From NCBI RefSeq assembly GCF_002954775.1, contig NZ_PJME01000067.1, positions 1-45,412 of the forward strand: a stretch of DNA of 45,412 bases, read 5' to 3'. Below the pieces are notes generated by a model. It was not told the origin of the DNA and made no database searches. It saw only the letters and a program-made list of their open reading frames with translations. Shown here in pieces: positions 24,902-32,255 of this stretch. The first letter of the stretch is position 1, and every line of letters starts with the position of its first letter. The DNA is from Streptomyces geranii (GTDB taxonomy: Bacteria; Actinomycetota; Actinomycetes; Streptomycetales; Streptomycetaceae). Position numbers and translations under genes: made by a program.

Positions 24902-25507
24902 ATGGCCGGTTTCCGGAGTCTGGCGAGACAGGTGCGGGATCCGCGGAGCGATCTGGCACTGCGGCGTTACTCGCTCCGCAAGTGCCTTGAGAGGTTCGCC
25001 CCTTACGGGCACAGGGCGACCTGGGACCATCTGAGTTCCCGGGCCGGGTTCGGCCCCGAGGACCGCTCCCCCGATCCAGCGCGGCTCGTGGCCGCACTGG
25101 ACGAGCTGGAGGAAGCGCGCTCGGTCTGGCTGGCCTACGAGGTGGAGTTCGCGAAGCGCCGCAAGAAGGAGAAGTTCGACGGGCTGCGCAGGCCCGGCAG
25201 CGTGGACGACTGGCACCGGCTGACCTGGGGTGGGTTCGGGGTGGCCTGGTGCGACGACCCGGGGGTGCACCCCCACGAGTCGATGGCCGAGGTGCTGCGA
25301 CGGCTGATCGCCGCCCTGGAGCGCGAACCGGGCTCGGTGTGCCCGGTGTGCGTCGGGGAGCGCCTCACCTGGAAGTACGACCTGGCCCATGAGCCGTCGT
25401 CGGGTCCCGTCTGCACGGAGTGCGGCATCGTGGTACCGCGCCCCGTCCTGACCCCCGAGGCCCTGGCGGAATCCAGGCGCGGCCGACTGCTCCTCGCATC
25501 GGCCTGA
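24902..25507 (+). CDS. Zinc-ribbon hypothetical protein
   Basis: I do not recognise the family. The 201-residue product is basic, with a helical N-terminal half ('YSLRKCLERFAPYGHRATW') and a C-terminal zinc ribbon: Cys147 and Cys150 in CPVC, Cys171 and Cys174 in CTEC. The ribbon and arginine-rich helices suggest nucleic-acid binding or a structural role. There is no signal or membrane segment. GGAGG precedes the ATG with good spacing. It stands alone between a divergent acylase and an intergenic repeat, so context gives no function. Confidence 0.65.
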   Translation: MAGFRSLARQVRDPRSDLALRRYSLRKCLERFAPYGHRATWDHLSSRAGFGPEDRSPDPARLVAALDELEEARSVWLAYEVEFAKRRKKEKFDGLRRPGSVDDWHRLTWGGFGVAWCDDPGVHPHESMAEVLRRLIAALEREPGSVCPVCVGERLTWKYDLAHEPSSGPVCTECGIVVPRPVLTPEALAESRRGRLLLASA

Positions 25508-25561
25508 GCAGGAGCACGAGCACGACGGGGGTGCGCCGGGGATGCCGCACCCCCCAATTGG

Positions 25562-25582
25562 CCGCGCCCCAAAGGGGCGCGG
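25562..25582. terminator. 9-bp GC hairpin after the zinc-ribbon gene
   Basis: CCGCGCCCC-AAA-GGGGCGCGG is a perfect stem with a three-base loop, 55 bases after the stop at 25507. Its right arm merges with the dispersed intergenic repeat. It is well placed to end the upstream transcript. Confidence 0.7.
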
Positions 25583-25645
25583 GGCTGTATCAATCTGCGG
25601 CTCCGCCGCGTGGGCGCGACCAGCCACAACGGACCCGCGGCCGAC
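25571..25645. repeat. Long copy of the dispersed GC-rich intergenic repeat
   Basis: This copy contains GGGGCGCGGGGCTG, a middle segment with GCGGCTCCGCCGC (itself a small hairpin), and the CGACCAGCCACAACGG extension shared with 18859-18893. The middle segment is missing in the shorter copies, so two size classes exist in this window. The following bases to 25765 hold no recognisable gene. Confidence 0.75.
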
Positions 25646-25765
25646 AACACACCCAACCAGCCAGCAGGCACATAGCAGGCACAAAATCCATGGCTCCACC
25701 CCTTTCCCACAAGGAGAGTTGGCGGCGATGAAACCCACCTGAGCCGCCCAAGGAGCCACCCACCC

Positions 25766-26833
25766 ATGTCGACGCTGCGCGTAACCGCCGAGATCCTGAC
25801 CGTCCACGCCCACCCCAACGCCGACGCTCTCGAACTGGCCCAGGTCGGCCTGTATCGAGCCGTGGTCGCCAAGGGGGCGTACCGGACCGGCGACGCCGCC
25901 GTGTACATCCCCGAACAGTCCGTCCTGCCGACGGCCCTGATCGAGGAACTCGGCCTGACCGGGCGACTGGCGGGCAGCGGGTCGGACCGGGTCAAGGCGA
26001 TACGCCTGCGCGGCGAGCTGTCGCAGGGCATCGTGTGCCTCCCGCGCGCACTGGACGACGTGGACCTCGCGAAGGCCGCCACGGACGGCACCGACTTCGC
26101 GGAGCGGCTGGGCATCGTCAAGTGGGTGCCGCCGATCCCGCCCACCATGAACGGCGAGATCGAGTCCGCGCCCGACCTCCTGCGCTGGGTCGACATCGAG
26201 AACATCCAGCGCTACCCGGACATCTTCACGCCCGGCGAACCCGTCGTCCTCACCGAGAAGCTGCACGGCTCGGCCTGCCTGCTGACCTACTTCGCGGACG
26301 ACGGCCGCGTCCAGGTCTCCTCGAAGGGCTTCGGCTCCAAGTCCCTTGCCCTGAAGGAGGATCCGCGCAATCTCTACTGGCGCGCGGTGACCGCCCACGG
26401 CGTCGCCGAGGCCGCCGCCCAGCTCGCCGAACGGCTCGGCGCACGCCGGGTCGGCATCTTCGGCGAGGTGTTCGGGGCGGGCGTACAGGACCTGACGTAC
26501 GGCGCGGACGGGCGGCGCGAGACGCTCGGGTACGCCGTGTTCGACGTGTCGGTGGAGGTCGACGGGGTCGAGCGCTGGCTGGACGCGGCCGAGGTGCTGG
26601 ACGGCCGGCTGCCGCTCGTACCGAGGCTGTACGAGGGTCCGTACGACATCGGCCGGGTCCTGGAGATCGCCAGTGGACGCGAGACGGTGTCGGGGCGCGG
26701 GCTGCATCTGCGGGAAGGCGTGGTGATCCGGCCGGCCGTCGAGCGGTACAGCCCGGTGACCGGCGGGCGGGCCATCGCCAAGGCGGTCAGTCCGGCGTAT
26801 CTGACGCGGAAGGGCGGGACGGAGTACGAGTAG
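25766..26833 (+). CDS. RNA ligase, Rnl5/DraRnl type
   Basis: A 355-residue ATP-dependent ligase. Residues 1-120 form an OB-like N-terminal domain. The nucleotidyltransferase domain has motif I 'EKLHGSA' with the adenylated lysine at residue 165, motif III 'GIFGEVFG', motif IV 'EGVVIRP' and motif V 'AIAKAVS'. The N-terminal OB domain marks the Deinococcus-type (Rnl5) branch, known for sealing 3'-OH/5'-phosphate breaks in RNA strands of duplexes. It is probably an RNA repair enzyme. A possible ribosome-binding AAGGAG lies near 25750. The last 47 bases overlap the convergent soxR gene. Confidence 0.87.
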   Translation: MSTLRVTAEILTVHAHPNADALELAQVGLYRAVVAKGAYRTGDAAVYIPEQSVLPTALIEELGLTGRLAGSGSDRVKAIRLRGELSQGIVCLPRALDDVDLAKAATDGTDFAERLGIVKWVPPIPPTMNGEIESAPDLLRWVDIENIQRYPDIFTPGEPVVLTEKLHGSACLLTYFADDGRVQVSSKGFGSKSLALKEDPRNLYWRAVTAHGVAEAAAQLAERLGARRVGIFGEVFGAGVQDLTYGADGRRETLGYAVFDVSVEVDGVERWLDAAEVLDGRLPLVPRLYEGPYDIGRVLEIASGRETVSGRGLHLREGVVIRPAVERYSPVTGGRAIAKAVSPAYLTRKGGTEYE

Positions 26834-27308
26834 CGGCCGGCCAGGCGGCGCCGTTCCTCTCCACCATCAGGCGGGAGCCCGCCCGGCTCTCGCCGAAGAC
26901 GTCGTCCGGGTTGGACAGGACGCAGCCCTCAAGGGAGAGGCAGCCGCAGCCGATGCAGTCGGTGAGGTGGTCGCGCAGCCGGTTCAACTGCTTGATGCGC
27001 TCGTCGAGTTCGGACCGCCAGTTCTCGGAGAGGCGGGCCCAGTCCTCCCTGGTCGGGGTGCGTTCCTCGGGGAGTTCGGCGAGCGCCTCGCGGATCGTGG
27101 CGAGCGGGATGCCGACGCGCTGCGCGGCCCGGACGAAGGCGACCCGGCGCAGCGCGTCACGGCCGTAGCGGCGCTGGTTGCCCGAGGTGCGGCGGCTGCT
27201 GATGAGGCCCTTGGACTCGTAGAAGTGCAGGGCGGAGACGGCGGCGCCGCTGCGGGCGGCGAGCTGGCCGACCGTGAGTTCATGGATCTTCTCGGGAATC
27301 TGGGGCAC
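26787..27308 (-). CDS. soxR: Redox-sensing MerR-family regulator SoxR
   Basis: A 173-residue MerR protein with helix-turn-helix 'TVGQLAARSGAAVSALHFYE', a dimerisation helix, and the [2Fe-2S] cysteines C118-x2-C121-x-C123-x5-C129 in 'CIGCGCLSLEGC'. In Streptomyces, SoxR senses redox-cycling compounds, including the organism's own pigments, and activates a few detoxifying genes rather than soxS. The GTG at 27308 (product starting MPQIPEK) is chosen over ATG 27326 by resemblance to known SoxR starts. No SoxR box was recognised in the window. The C-terminus overlaps the RNA ligase gene by 47 bases. Confidence 0.92.
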   Translation of the reverse strand: MPQIPEKIHELTVGQLAARSGAAVSALHFYESKGLISSRRTSGNQRRYGRDALRRVAFVRAAQRVGIPLATIREALAELPEERTPTREDWARLSENWRSELDERIKQLNRLRDHLTDCIGCGCLSLEGCVLSNPDDVFGESRAGSRLMVERNGAAWPAATRTPSRPSASDTPD

Positions 27309-27346
27309 CCCTCGAACCCTACCCATCCGAGGTGACGCACGGTCCG

Positions 27347-27389
27347 TTGACAGCGGACTTCCGGCCGACCATGCTAAGCAGTTGCTTAG
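27347..27389 (+). promoter_or_regulatory. MaoC promoter with TetR-type palindrome CTAAGCAGTTGCTTAG
   Basis: A consensus -35 TTGACA (27347-27352) is followed 18 bases later by ATGCTA as -10. It is overlapped and followed by a perfect seven-base-arm palindrome, CTAAGCA-GT-TGCTTAG (27374-27389). A binding protein there would block transcription of the MaoC gene. The TetR gene downstream (27934-28575) has a related site before its own start, making it the likely ligand-responsive repressor. Confidence 0.72.
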
Positions 27390-27436
27390 ACATACGTACT
27401 GCAGCCGCTGGGACACGGTGGCGAGGAGGCCGGGAC

Positions 27437-27898
27437 ATGGCAGAGCCGAGGATCTTCACGGGCGCGGACGACCTGAAGGCGGCGGTCGGTGAGCAACTGG
27501 GGTACACCGACTGGCTGGAGGTCGACCAGAAGCGCGTCGACCTGTTCGCGGACGCCACCGGCGACCACCAGTGGATCCACGTGGACCCGGAGAAGGCGGC
27601 GGCAGGGCCCTTCGGGACGACCATCGCGCACGGCTATCTGACCCTCTCGCTGCTGCCCCTCTTCGGGCCGCAGCTGATCAGGGTCGAGAACGTGAAGATG
27701 GGCGTCAACTACGGGACGAACAAGGTGCGTTTCCCGGCGCCGGTGCCGGTCGGCTCGCGACTGCGCGCCACGGCCACGATCAACGGCGTGGACGACGTCG
27801 CCGGGGGCGTCCAGGTCACCGTCGGCTTCGTCGTGGAGCGCGAGGGCGGCGACAAGCCGGTGTGCGTGGCCGAGTCGGTGTCGCGCTACTACCTCTAG
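27437..27898 (+). CDS. MaoC-family (R)-enoyl-CoA hydratase
   Basis: A 153-residue single hot-dog domain. The hydratase 2 motif is 'DLFADATGDHQWIHVDPEKA', with catalytic Asp and His in 'D-A-T-G-D-H-x2-I-H', and 'HGYLTLSLLPLF' follows. Such enzymes hydrate trans-2-enoyl-CoA or dehydrate (R)-3-hydroxyacyl thioesters. The ATG has GAGGAGG upstream. It is convergent with a TetR gene 35 bases away that is probably its regulator. An acyl-CoA dehydrogenase lies nearby but is under a different operator. Confidence 0.87.
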   Translation: MAEPRIFTGADDLKAAVGEQLGYTDWLEVDQKRVDLFADATGDHQWIHVDPEKAAAGPFGTTIAHGYLTLSLLPLFGPQLIRVENVKMGVNYGTNKVRFPAPVPVGSRLRATATINGVDDVAGGVQVTVGFVVEREGGDKPVCVAESVSRYYL

Positions 27899-27933
27899 GC
27901 AGAGACTCCGGGCGCGGACTCTGGGCTCCGGCT

Positions 27934-28575
27934 CTAGGCGTCGGCCGCCTTCTGTTCGGCGCCCACCATCCGCAGCACGAGGTCGGCGTAGAGCGCGCCG
28001 ACCTCGTCGGGCGTACGCGGGCCGTTGACGTTGAACCAGCGGGCCACGTCGACGCAGAGGGACAGCACGGCGAGCGTCGTGCCCGGTACGTCGGGCACGT
28101 CGAACTCGCCCGCCTCCACACCGTCTTCGAGGATCCCGCGCACCTCGGCGTCGCACTGGCGGCGCAGCGCGAGGATCTCGGCGCGGGCCTCGGGGCCGAG
28201 CGAGTCGAGTTCGTACTGGACGACCCGGGCCGTCGTACGCCCCCCGGCGTGCCAGCGCACGAAGGAGCTGACGGCTTCGGCGAGCCGCTCGGTCGAGGTG
28301 CCCTCGGTCCTGGCCGCCGTCCGCAGGATGTCGACGGCCTTCTCGTGGCCGATCCTGCTGATCCGGTGGAGCAGCTCTTCCTTGGTCTTGTAGTGGATGT
28401 AGAGCGCGGCCGGGCTCATCCCCGCGCGGCCCGCGATGTCCCGGGTCGTCGTCGCGTGGTACCCGCGCTCGGCGAAGGCCTCCACGGCGGCGACGAGCAG
28501 CCGCCGGGCCGCGTCGGGGGTCACCTCGCCCCACGGCGCCGCCTCGCCGCCGGCAATCTCCTCCGCCGTACTCAT
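27934..28575 (-). CDS. TetR-family regulator next to MaoC
   Basis: A 213-residue TetR protein with helix-turn-helix 'TTRDIAGRAGMSPAALYIHY' preceded by 'AAVEAFAERGYHATT'. The C-terminal domain is helical. It is convergent with the MaoC gene. A site related to the MaoC palindrome lies about 55 bases before its start, consistent with autoregulation. Family and neighbourhood suggest an acyl-CoA ligand. The ATG is at 28573-28575, with GAGGGG upstream. Confidence 0.85.
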   Translation of the reverse strand: MSTAEEIAGGEAAPWGEVTPDAARRLLVAAVEAFAERGYHATTTRDIAGRAGMSPAALYIHYKTKEELLHRISRIGHEKAVDILRTAARTEGTSTERLAEAVSSFVRWHAGGRTTARVVQYELDSLGPEARAEILALRRQCDAEVRGILEDGVEAGEFDVPDVPGTTLAVLSLCVDVARWFNVNGPRTPDEVGALYADLVLRMVGAEQKAADA

Positions 28576-28627
28576 CGCCCGTTCGCCCCTCTTCCACCGA
28601 CAGTGACCCCCCACTGTACCGCCGCGG

Positions 28628-28643
28628 GTGAGCGGGCGCTTAG
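28628..28643. promoter_or_regulatory. Probable autoregulatory site of the MaoC-linked TetR
   Basis: GTGAGCGGGCGCTTAG matches CTAAGCAGTTGCTTAG at 11 of 16 positions, including one complete GCTTAG half-site, and is itself an imperfect palindrome. It sits 53 bases upstream of the TetR ATG and beyond the stop of the small membrane protein gene. Confidence 0.55.
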
Positions 28644-28664
28644 CCTGCCCGATCGGGGCGGTCC

Positions 28665-28913
28665 TCAGCGGCCCGAGTCCTGGCGGTCGCGGATGACCTT
28701 GGCGAGGGTGAAGGAGGAGGTCACCAGGTAGAGGACGGCGATGGCGAGGAAGCCGCGCACCCAGGCGTCGGCGTTCAGCCGGAAGATGCCGATGGCCGTG
28801 GCGCCCATGGCGACGGCGAAGGAGGCGACGGCCTGGCCGTAGAAGGCGGCCGTGTTGTGCGGCTTGGCCGGGGTCTCGGTCAGGTGCGGGTTCATGTTCA
28901 TGTTCGCGTTCAT
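28665..28913 (-). CDS. YiaA/YiaB-family small inner membrane protein
   Basis: An 82-residue protein with two predicted helices, 'GQAVASFAVAMGATAIGIF' and 'FLAIAVLYLVTSSFTLAKVI', in the YiaA/B two-helix arrangement. Its role is unknown; in other bacteria the family is linked to stress or envelope functions without a defined mechanism. The N-terminus has clustered methionines (MNANMNMN), so the start could be 28913 or a few codons later. It lies between TetR and an acyl-CoA dehydrogenase on the same strand and may be co-transcribed with the latter. Confidence 0.75.
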   Translation of the reverse strand: MNANMNMNPHLTETPAKPHNTAAFYGQAVASFAVAMGATAIGIFRLNADAWVRGFLAIAVLYLVTSSFTLAKVIRDRQDSGR

Positions 28914-28989
28914 GGGGACAAGGGTCGGCGGAGGCGGCCCGTGCCACATCCGCCGAAGTACTCAGCCGCGTACTCATACGAGCCAGGAC

Positions 28990-30141
28990 TCAGAAGGCCG
29001 ATACGCCCGTCAGTGCCCGCCCGATCAGCAGTTTCTGGATCTGGCTGGTGCCCTCGTAGAGGGTCATCACGCGGGCGTCGCGCAGGAGCTTGCCCACCGG
29101 GTACTCGTCGATGTAGCCGTAGCCGCCGAAGACCTGGAGGGCGTTGTTGGCGGCGCGGACGGCGGCCTCGGAGGCGAAGAGTTTGGCCTTGGAGGACTCG
29201 GTGGCGAAGGGCAGGCCCCGGTCGACGAGGTCGGCGACGCGCCAGGTCAGCAGCCGGGCCGCGTCGACGTCCACGGCGATGTCGCTGATCAGCTCCTGCA
29301 CCAGCTGGTGCCGGGCGATCGGCTTGCCGAACTGCTCGCGCTCGCCCGCGTACCGCACGGCGGCGTCCAGGGCGGCCTGGGCGATCCCGACGCACCCGGC
29401 GGCGACCGACATCCGCCCCTTGGCGAGCGCCGACATGGCCACGGAGAATCCCTTGCCTTCGGGGCCCAGCAGCGCCGAGGCGGGCACGCGCACGTCCTCG
29501 AAGACGAGTTCGGCGGTGGCCTGCCCGCGCAGCCCGAGCTTGCCGTGGAGGGTACGGCGGGTCAGCCCGGGGCTGTCGGTCGGCACGAGAAAGGCGGAGA
29601 CACCCTTGTGTCCCGGGTCGTCGGTGGACCGGGCGAAGAGCAGCACGACGTCGGCCCAAGTGCCGTTCGTGATGAACATCTTGGTGCCGCTGACGACGTA
29701 CTCGTCGCCGTCGCGCACGGCCCGGGTGGTGAGGTTGCCCGCGTCGGAGCCGGTGCCGGGTTCGGTCAGCCCGAAGCAGCCGACGTACGAGCCGGAGGTG
29801 AGCCCCGGCAGCCAGCGGCGCTTCTGCTCGTCGCTCCCCCAGGCGGCGACGGTCTTGGCGACCAGCCCCAGGGAGACGGAGACGATCCCGCGCACGGAGG
29901 AGTCACCCCGCCCCAACTCCTCGGTGACCAGGCAGTACGAGAGATGGTCGCCGCCGGAGCCGCCGTACTCCTCGTCGACGGTCAGCCCCAGGAAGCCGAC
30001 CTCGCCGAGCTTCTTGACGATCGACCGGTCGACGGCCTCGGCGCGGTCCCAGGCGACGACGTTCGGGGCGATCTCGCGCTCGACGAAGTCCCGGGCAAGC
30101 CGCTGGACGGCCTCCTGCTCGTCGCTGAGCCCCAGGTTCAC
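28990..30141 (-). CDS. Acyl-CoA dehydrogenase, short/branched-chain type
   Basis: A 383-residue acyl-CoA dehydrogenase with the FAD motif 'CFGLTEPGTGSDAGNLTT', 'FITNGTWAD', and the catalytic glutamate in 'LYEGTSQIQK', in the position used by short-chain (butyryl-type) enzymes. It oxidises acyl-CoA to 2-enoyl-CoA, passing electrons to ETF. The start is placed at GTG 30141, seven bases after GAGAGGGG; longer frames reach 30204 but run through the operator region. It is divergent from a TetR gene with a palindrome between them. Confidence 0.9.
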   Translation of the reverse strand: MNLGLSDEQEAVQRLARDFVEREIAPNVVAWDRAEAVDRSIVKKLGEVGFLGLTVDEEYGGSGGDHLSYCLVTEELGRGDSSVRGIVSVSLGLVAKTVAAWGSDEQKRRWLPGLTSGSYVGCFGLTEPGTGSDAGNLTTRAVRDGDEYVVSGTKMFITNGTWADVVLLFARSTDDPGHKGVSAFLVPTDSPGLTRRTLHGKLGLRGQATAELVFEDVRVPASALLGPEGKGFSVAMSALAKGRMSVAAGCVGIAQAALDAAVRYAGEREQFGKPIARHQLVQELISDIAVDVDAARLLTWRVADLVDRGLPFATESSKAKLFASEAAVRAANNALQVFGGYGYIDEYPVGKLLRDARVMTLYEGTSQIQKLLIGRALTGVSAF

Positions 30142-30205
30142 CACGCGGCCCCTCTCCCTCTCCCCCGCACTCTTCGAAACTCTTCGAACTTCGATGCCGA
30201 CCACT

Positions 30206-30224
30206 AAATTAGCACTGCTAGTTT
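30206..30224. promoter_or_regulatory. TetR operator in the divergent acyl-CoA dehydrogenase/TetR promoter
   Basis: AAATTAGC-ACT-GCTAGTTT is a palindrome with one mismatch in eight-base arms. It lies in an AT-rich patch between the divergent starts. On the plus strand, TACTAT (30239-30244) is a strong -10 eight bases before the TetR ATG at 30252, and the operator covers the matching -35 position. One bound repressor would silence both directions. Confidence 0.78.
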
Positions 30225-30251
30225 AAGTGTCGCAGCCCTACTATGTGCGCC

Positions 30252-30890
30252 ATGGCCCGACCGCGCAAGCCCCTCCTCAGCAGCGACCTGATCGTGGAAA
30301 CGGCTCGGGCGCTGGTGGACGCGGAGGGTCTGGCCGCGCTGTCGACACGTCGGCTCGCGGCCGAGCTGGGGGTCAGCGGGCCGTCGCTCTACAACCACTT
30401 CCGGACGAAGGACCAGATCCTGGAGGCGGTCGCGGACTCGGTGAGCGTGCTGGTCGACCTGTCGATGTTCGAGGACGGCCGCGACTGGCGCACCGCGCTG
30501 CACGACTGGGCCGTCTCCTACCGGGCCGCCCTGCGCGACCACCCGAACATCGTCCCGGTCATGGCGCGGGGCCCCGGCCGCCGCCCGGCGGGCCTGCGGC
30601 TCGCGGACGCGGTGTACGGCGGGATGGTCGACGCGGGCTGGCCGCCGGCGCAGGCGACGTCGATCGGCGCGTTGATGAGGTACTTCATCATGGGCTCGGC
30701 GCTGGGCTCCTTCGCCGGGGGGTTCGTGGACGACGAGAGCGCGTACGACCCGGCTGACTATCCGCACCTGGGGCAGGCGCATCTGCTGGCGGAGCAGCAG
30801 GAGAGGGTTGATGAGCGGGCCTTCGAGACGGGGTTGGCGGCGTTGTTGGATGGGTTGGCGGGGCAGTTTGAGGGGTTGGGGCGGGGCTGA
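30252..30890 (+). CDS. TetR-family regulator, divergent from acyl-CoA dehydrogenase
   Basis: A 212-residue TetR protein with helix-turn-helix 'STRRLAAELGVSGPSLYNHF' and a TetR_C-like domain. No ribosome-binding site precedes the ATG; a TACTAT -10 ends eight bases upstream, so transcription would begin at the start codon, giving a leaderless mRNA. ATG 30243 is an alternative, but it lies within that -10. Its obvious target is the divergent acyl-CoA dehydrogenase through the palindrome at 30206-30224. Ligand unknown, probably an acyl-CoA. Confidence 0.85.
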   Translation: MARPRKPLLSSDLIVETARALVDAEGLAALSTRRLAAELGVSGPSLYNHFRTKDQILEAVADSVSVLVDLSMFEDGRDWRTALHDWAVSYRAALRDHPNIVPVMARGPGRRPAGLRLADAVYGGMVDAGWPPAQATSIGALMRYFIMGSALGSFAGGFVDDESAYDPADYPHLGQAHLLAEQQERVDERAFETGLAALLDGLAGQFEGLGRG

Positions 30891-31439
30891 GGTGGGGGTG
30901 GGGCGGGGGCTAGGGCTTCGTTGGGGGGGCTGGTCTCGGGTTCGTTTGGGCCTGTCCCGACCCGTCCGGGGCTGGTCGGCGGCTCGAACCCGGCCCGCCC
31001 AGGGCCAATCCACGGCCCGAGCGCAGCTGACCCGGGGCTAGTCGGTGACGCGCCCGGAGCCAGTCCGGGTTCTGTGCACAGCCCGTCCTGGGCTCGTCGG
31101 CGGCCCGCCCAGGGCCAATCCACGGCCTGAGCGCAGCTGACCCGGGACTAGTCGGTGCCCCACACGCAGCCCGCCCGGGGCTCGCTGGCGGCCCGCCCGG
31201 GGTCCCGCTCCGGTTCCGCCGAGGGTCGGTCATCCTGTGGCTGAGGGCATGGGAGCTGACCGCACGGCCTGGCATGGGTGGCAGGCGAGCCGAGGCGGGC
31301 GTGGTCGGGGTGCAGCAGGCGTGAGCGTGTCTCGGGGCGGTGTGTCGGGGTCCGGCGTATTCGGCGTCGTTCGCTGGATTGTCTGACCCTCGTACACGCT
31401 TCGGTGACTGCCGAAGTATGTGTGGCGCATGCTGGGGGC
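30891..31439. repeat. Non-coding region with 110-base-period direct repeats
   Basis: No gene is supported in this 549-base stretch. A 57-base sequence at 30991-31047 recurs at 31101-31157 with two mismatches, so the period is 110 bases. Degenerate partial copies (CCCGYCC-GGGCT-GTCGG-CGGC type) occur at about 30961 and 31170. Open frames here exist only because of GC bias and merely repeat proline, glycine and arginine. Confidence 0.8.
31399..31416. promoter_or_regulatory. ArsR-type operator CTTCGG-TGACTG-CCGAAG
   Basis: A perfect inverted repeat with six-base arms and a six-base spacer, 23 bases before the ArsR-family ATG. The position fits autoregulation by that protein. No metal-resistance gene is adjacent that could share it. 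Confidence 0.6.
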
Positions 31440-32162
31440 ATGACCAGCGAGGGTGCGAGGAAGTCGGGGCCTGCGTTCGGGCTCGCCGGGCTGGCCGGGC
31501 TGTTCGCCGACGAGACTCGGGCCGGGTTTCTGCTCGCGCTGCTGGACGGGCGGGCTTGGACCGCCGGGGAGTTGGCGCGGTATGCCGGGGTCGCGGCGTC
31601 GACCGCCAGTGAGCATCTCGGGAAGCTCGTCGCCGGGGGGCTGCTCGCCGAGGAGCGTCAGGGGCGGCACCGTTACGTACGGCTGGCCGACGCCCGGGTG
31701 GCCCAGCTGGTGGAGGACCTGGCCGCGCAGGTCGACCCCGCCGGCACCCGACGCCCGCGCACACTGCGGGAGTCCGGCGCCGGGGCCGCGATGGCGCGGG
31801 GCCGCACCTGTTACGACCACCTGGCCGGACGGCTCGGTATCGCCCTCACCGACGCGTTCACCGTACGGGGGCTGCTGCGCCAGGACACCGGGTTCGCGCT
31901 CACGGACGGCGGGCTGCGGTGGTTCGCCGATGCGGGCATCGTCCTCGATCGCACGACCCGCCGCCCGCTCGCCCGTGCCTGCCTCGACTGGACCGAGCGG
32001 CGCGTCCATCTCGCGGGTACGGCCGGCGCGGCCCTGTGCCGGCACGCGCTGGACGCCCGTTGGTGCGTGCGCATCGGTACGGAACGGGCGGTGCGGGTCA
32101 CTGAGGAAGGGGAACGCCGGTTCGCGGAGCTGCTGGGCGTCGAGGCGGCGGCCCTGCGCTGA
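31440..32162 (+). CDS. ArsR-family transcriptional regulator
   Basis: A 240-residue protein with an N-terminal winged helix ('GELARYAGVAASTASEHLGK' then 'GLLAEERQGRHRYVRLAD') and a longer C-terminal domain. The latter holds cysteine and histidine residues ('GRTCYDHLAGRLG', 'ALCRHALDARWC') that could bind a metal or redox signal. It is much longer than typical 100-residue ArsR sensors and resembles the subgroup that controls small efflux pumps. The EamA exporter follows 93 bases downstream in the same direction. A palindrome upstream is a likely operator. Confidence 0.82.
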   Translation: MTSEGARKSGPAFGLAGLAGLFADETRAGFLLALLDGRAWTAGELARYAGVAASTASEHLGKLVAGGLLAEERQGRHRYVRLADARVAQLVEDLAAQVDPAGTRRPRTLRESGAGAAMARGRTCYDHLAGRLGIALTDAFTVRGLLRQDTGFALTDGGLRWFADAGIVLDRTTRRPLARACLDWTERRVHLAGTAGAALCRHALDARWCVRIGTERAVRVTEEGERRFAELLGVEAAALR

Positions 32163-32255
32163 ACCGTCGTAGGAACTCCTCCCCCGCGATGCCGGCCGGC
32201 CTCACGTCCGAAAATCGCGAGCCCTCGGCACCCCGCCCTCCCTAGCCTCTGGAGC

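Noticed and set aside
25730..25765. Four-codon leader peptide (ATG-AAA-CCC-ACC-TGA) before the RNA ligase with AAGGAGAG upstream
   Set aside because: The ribosome-binding site and stop are suggestive, but four codons without repeated regulatory codons or a downstream attenuator cannot be distinguished from chance.
30910..31764. 284-residue minus-strand open frame over the repeat region
   Set aside because: The protein only re-reads the 110-base repeats as Pro/Arg/Gly runs and overlaps the ArsR gene. No start signals.
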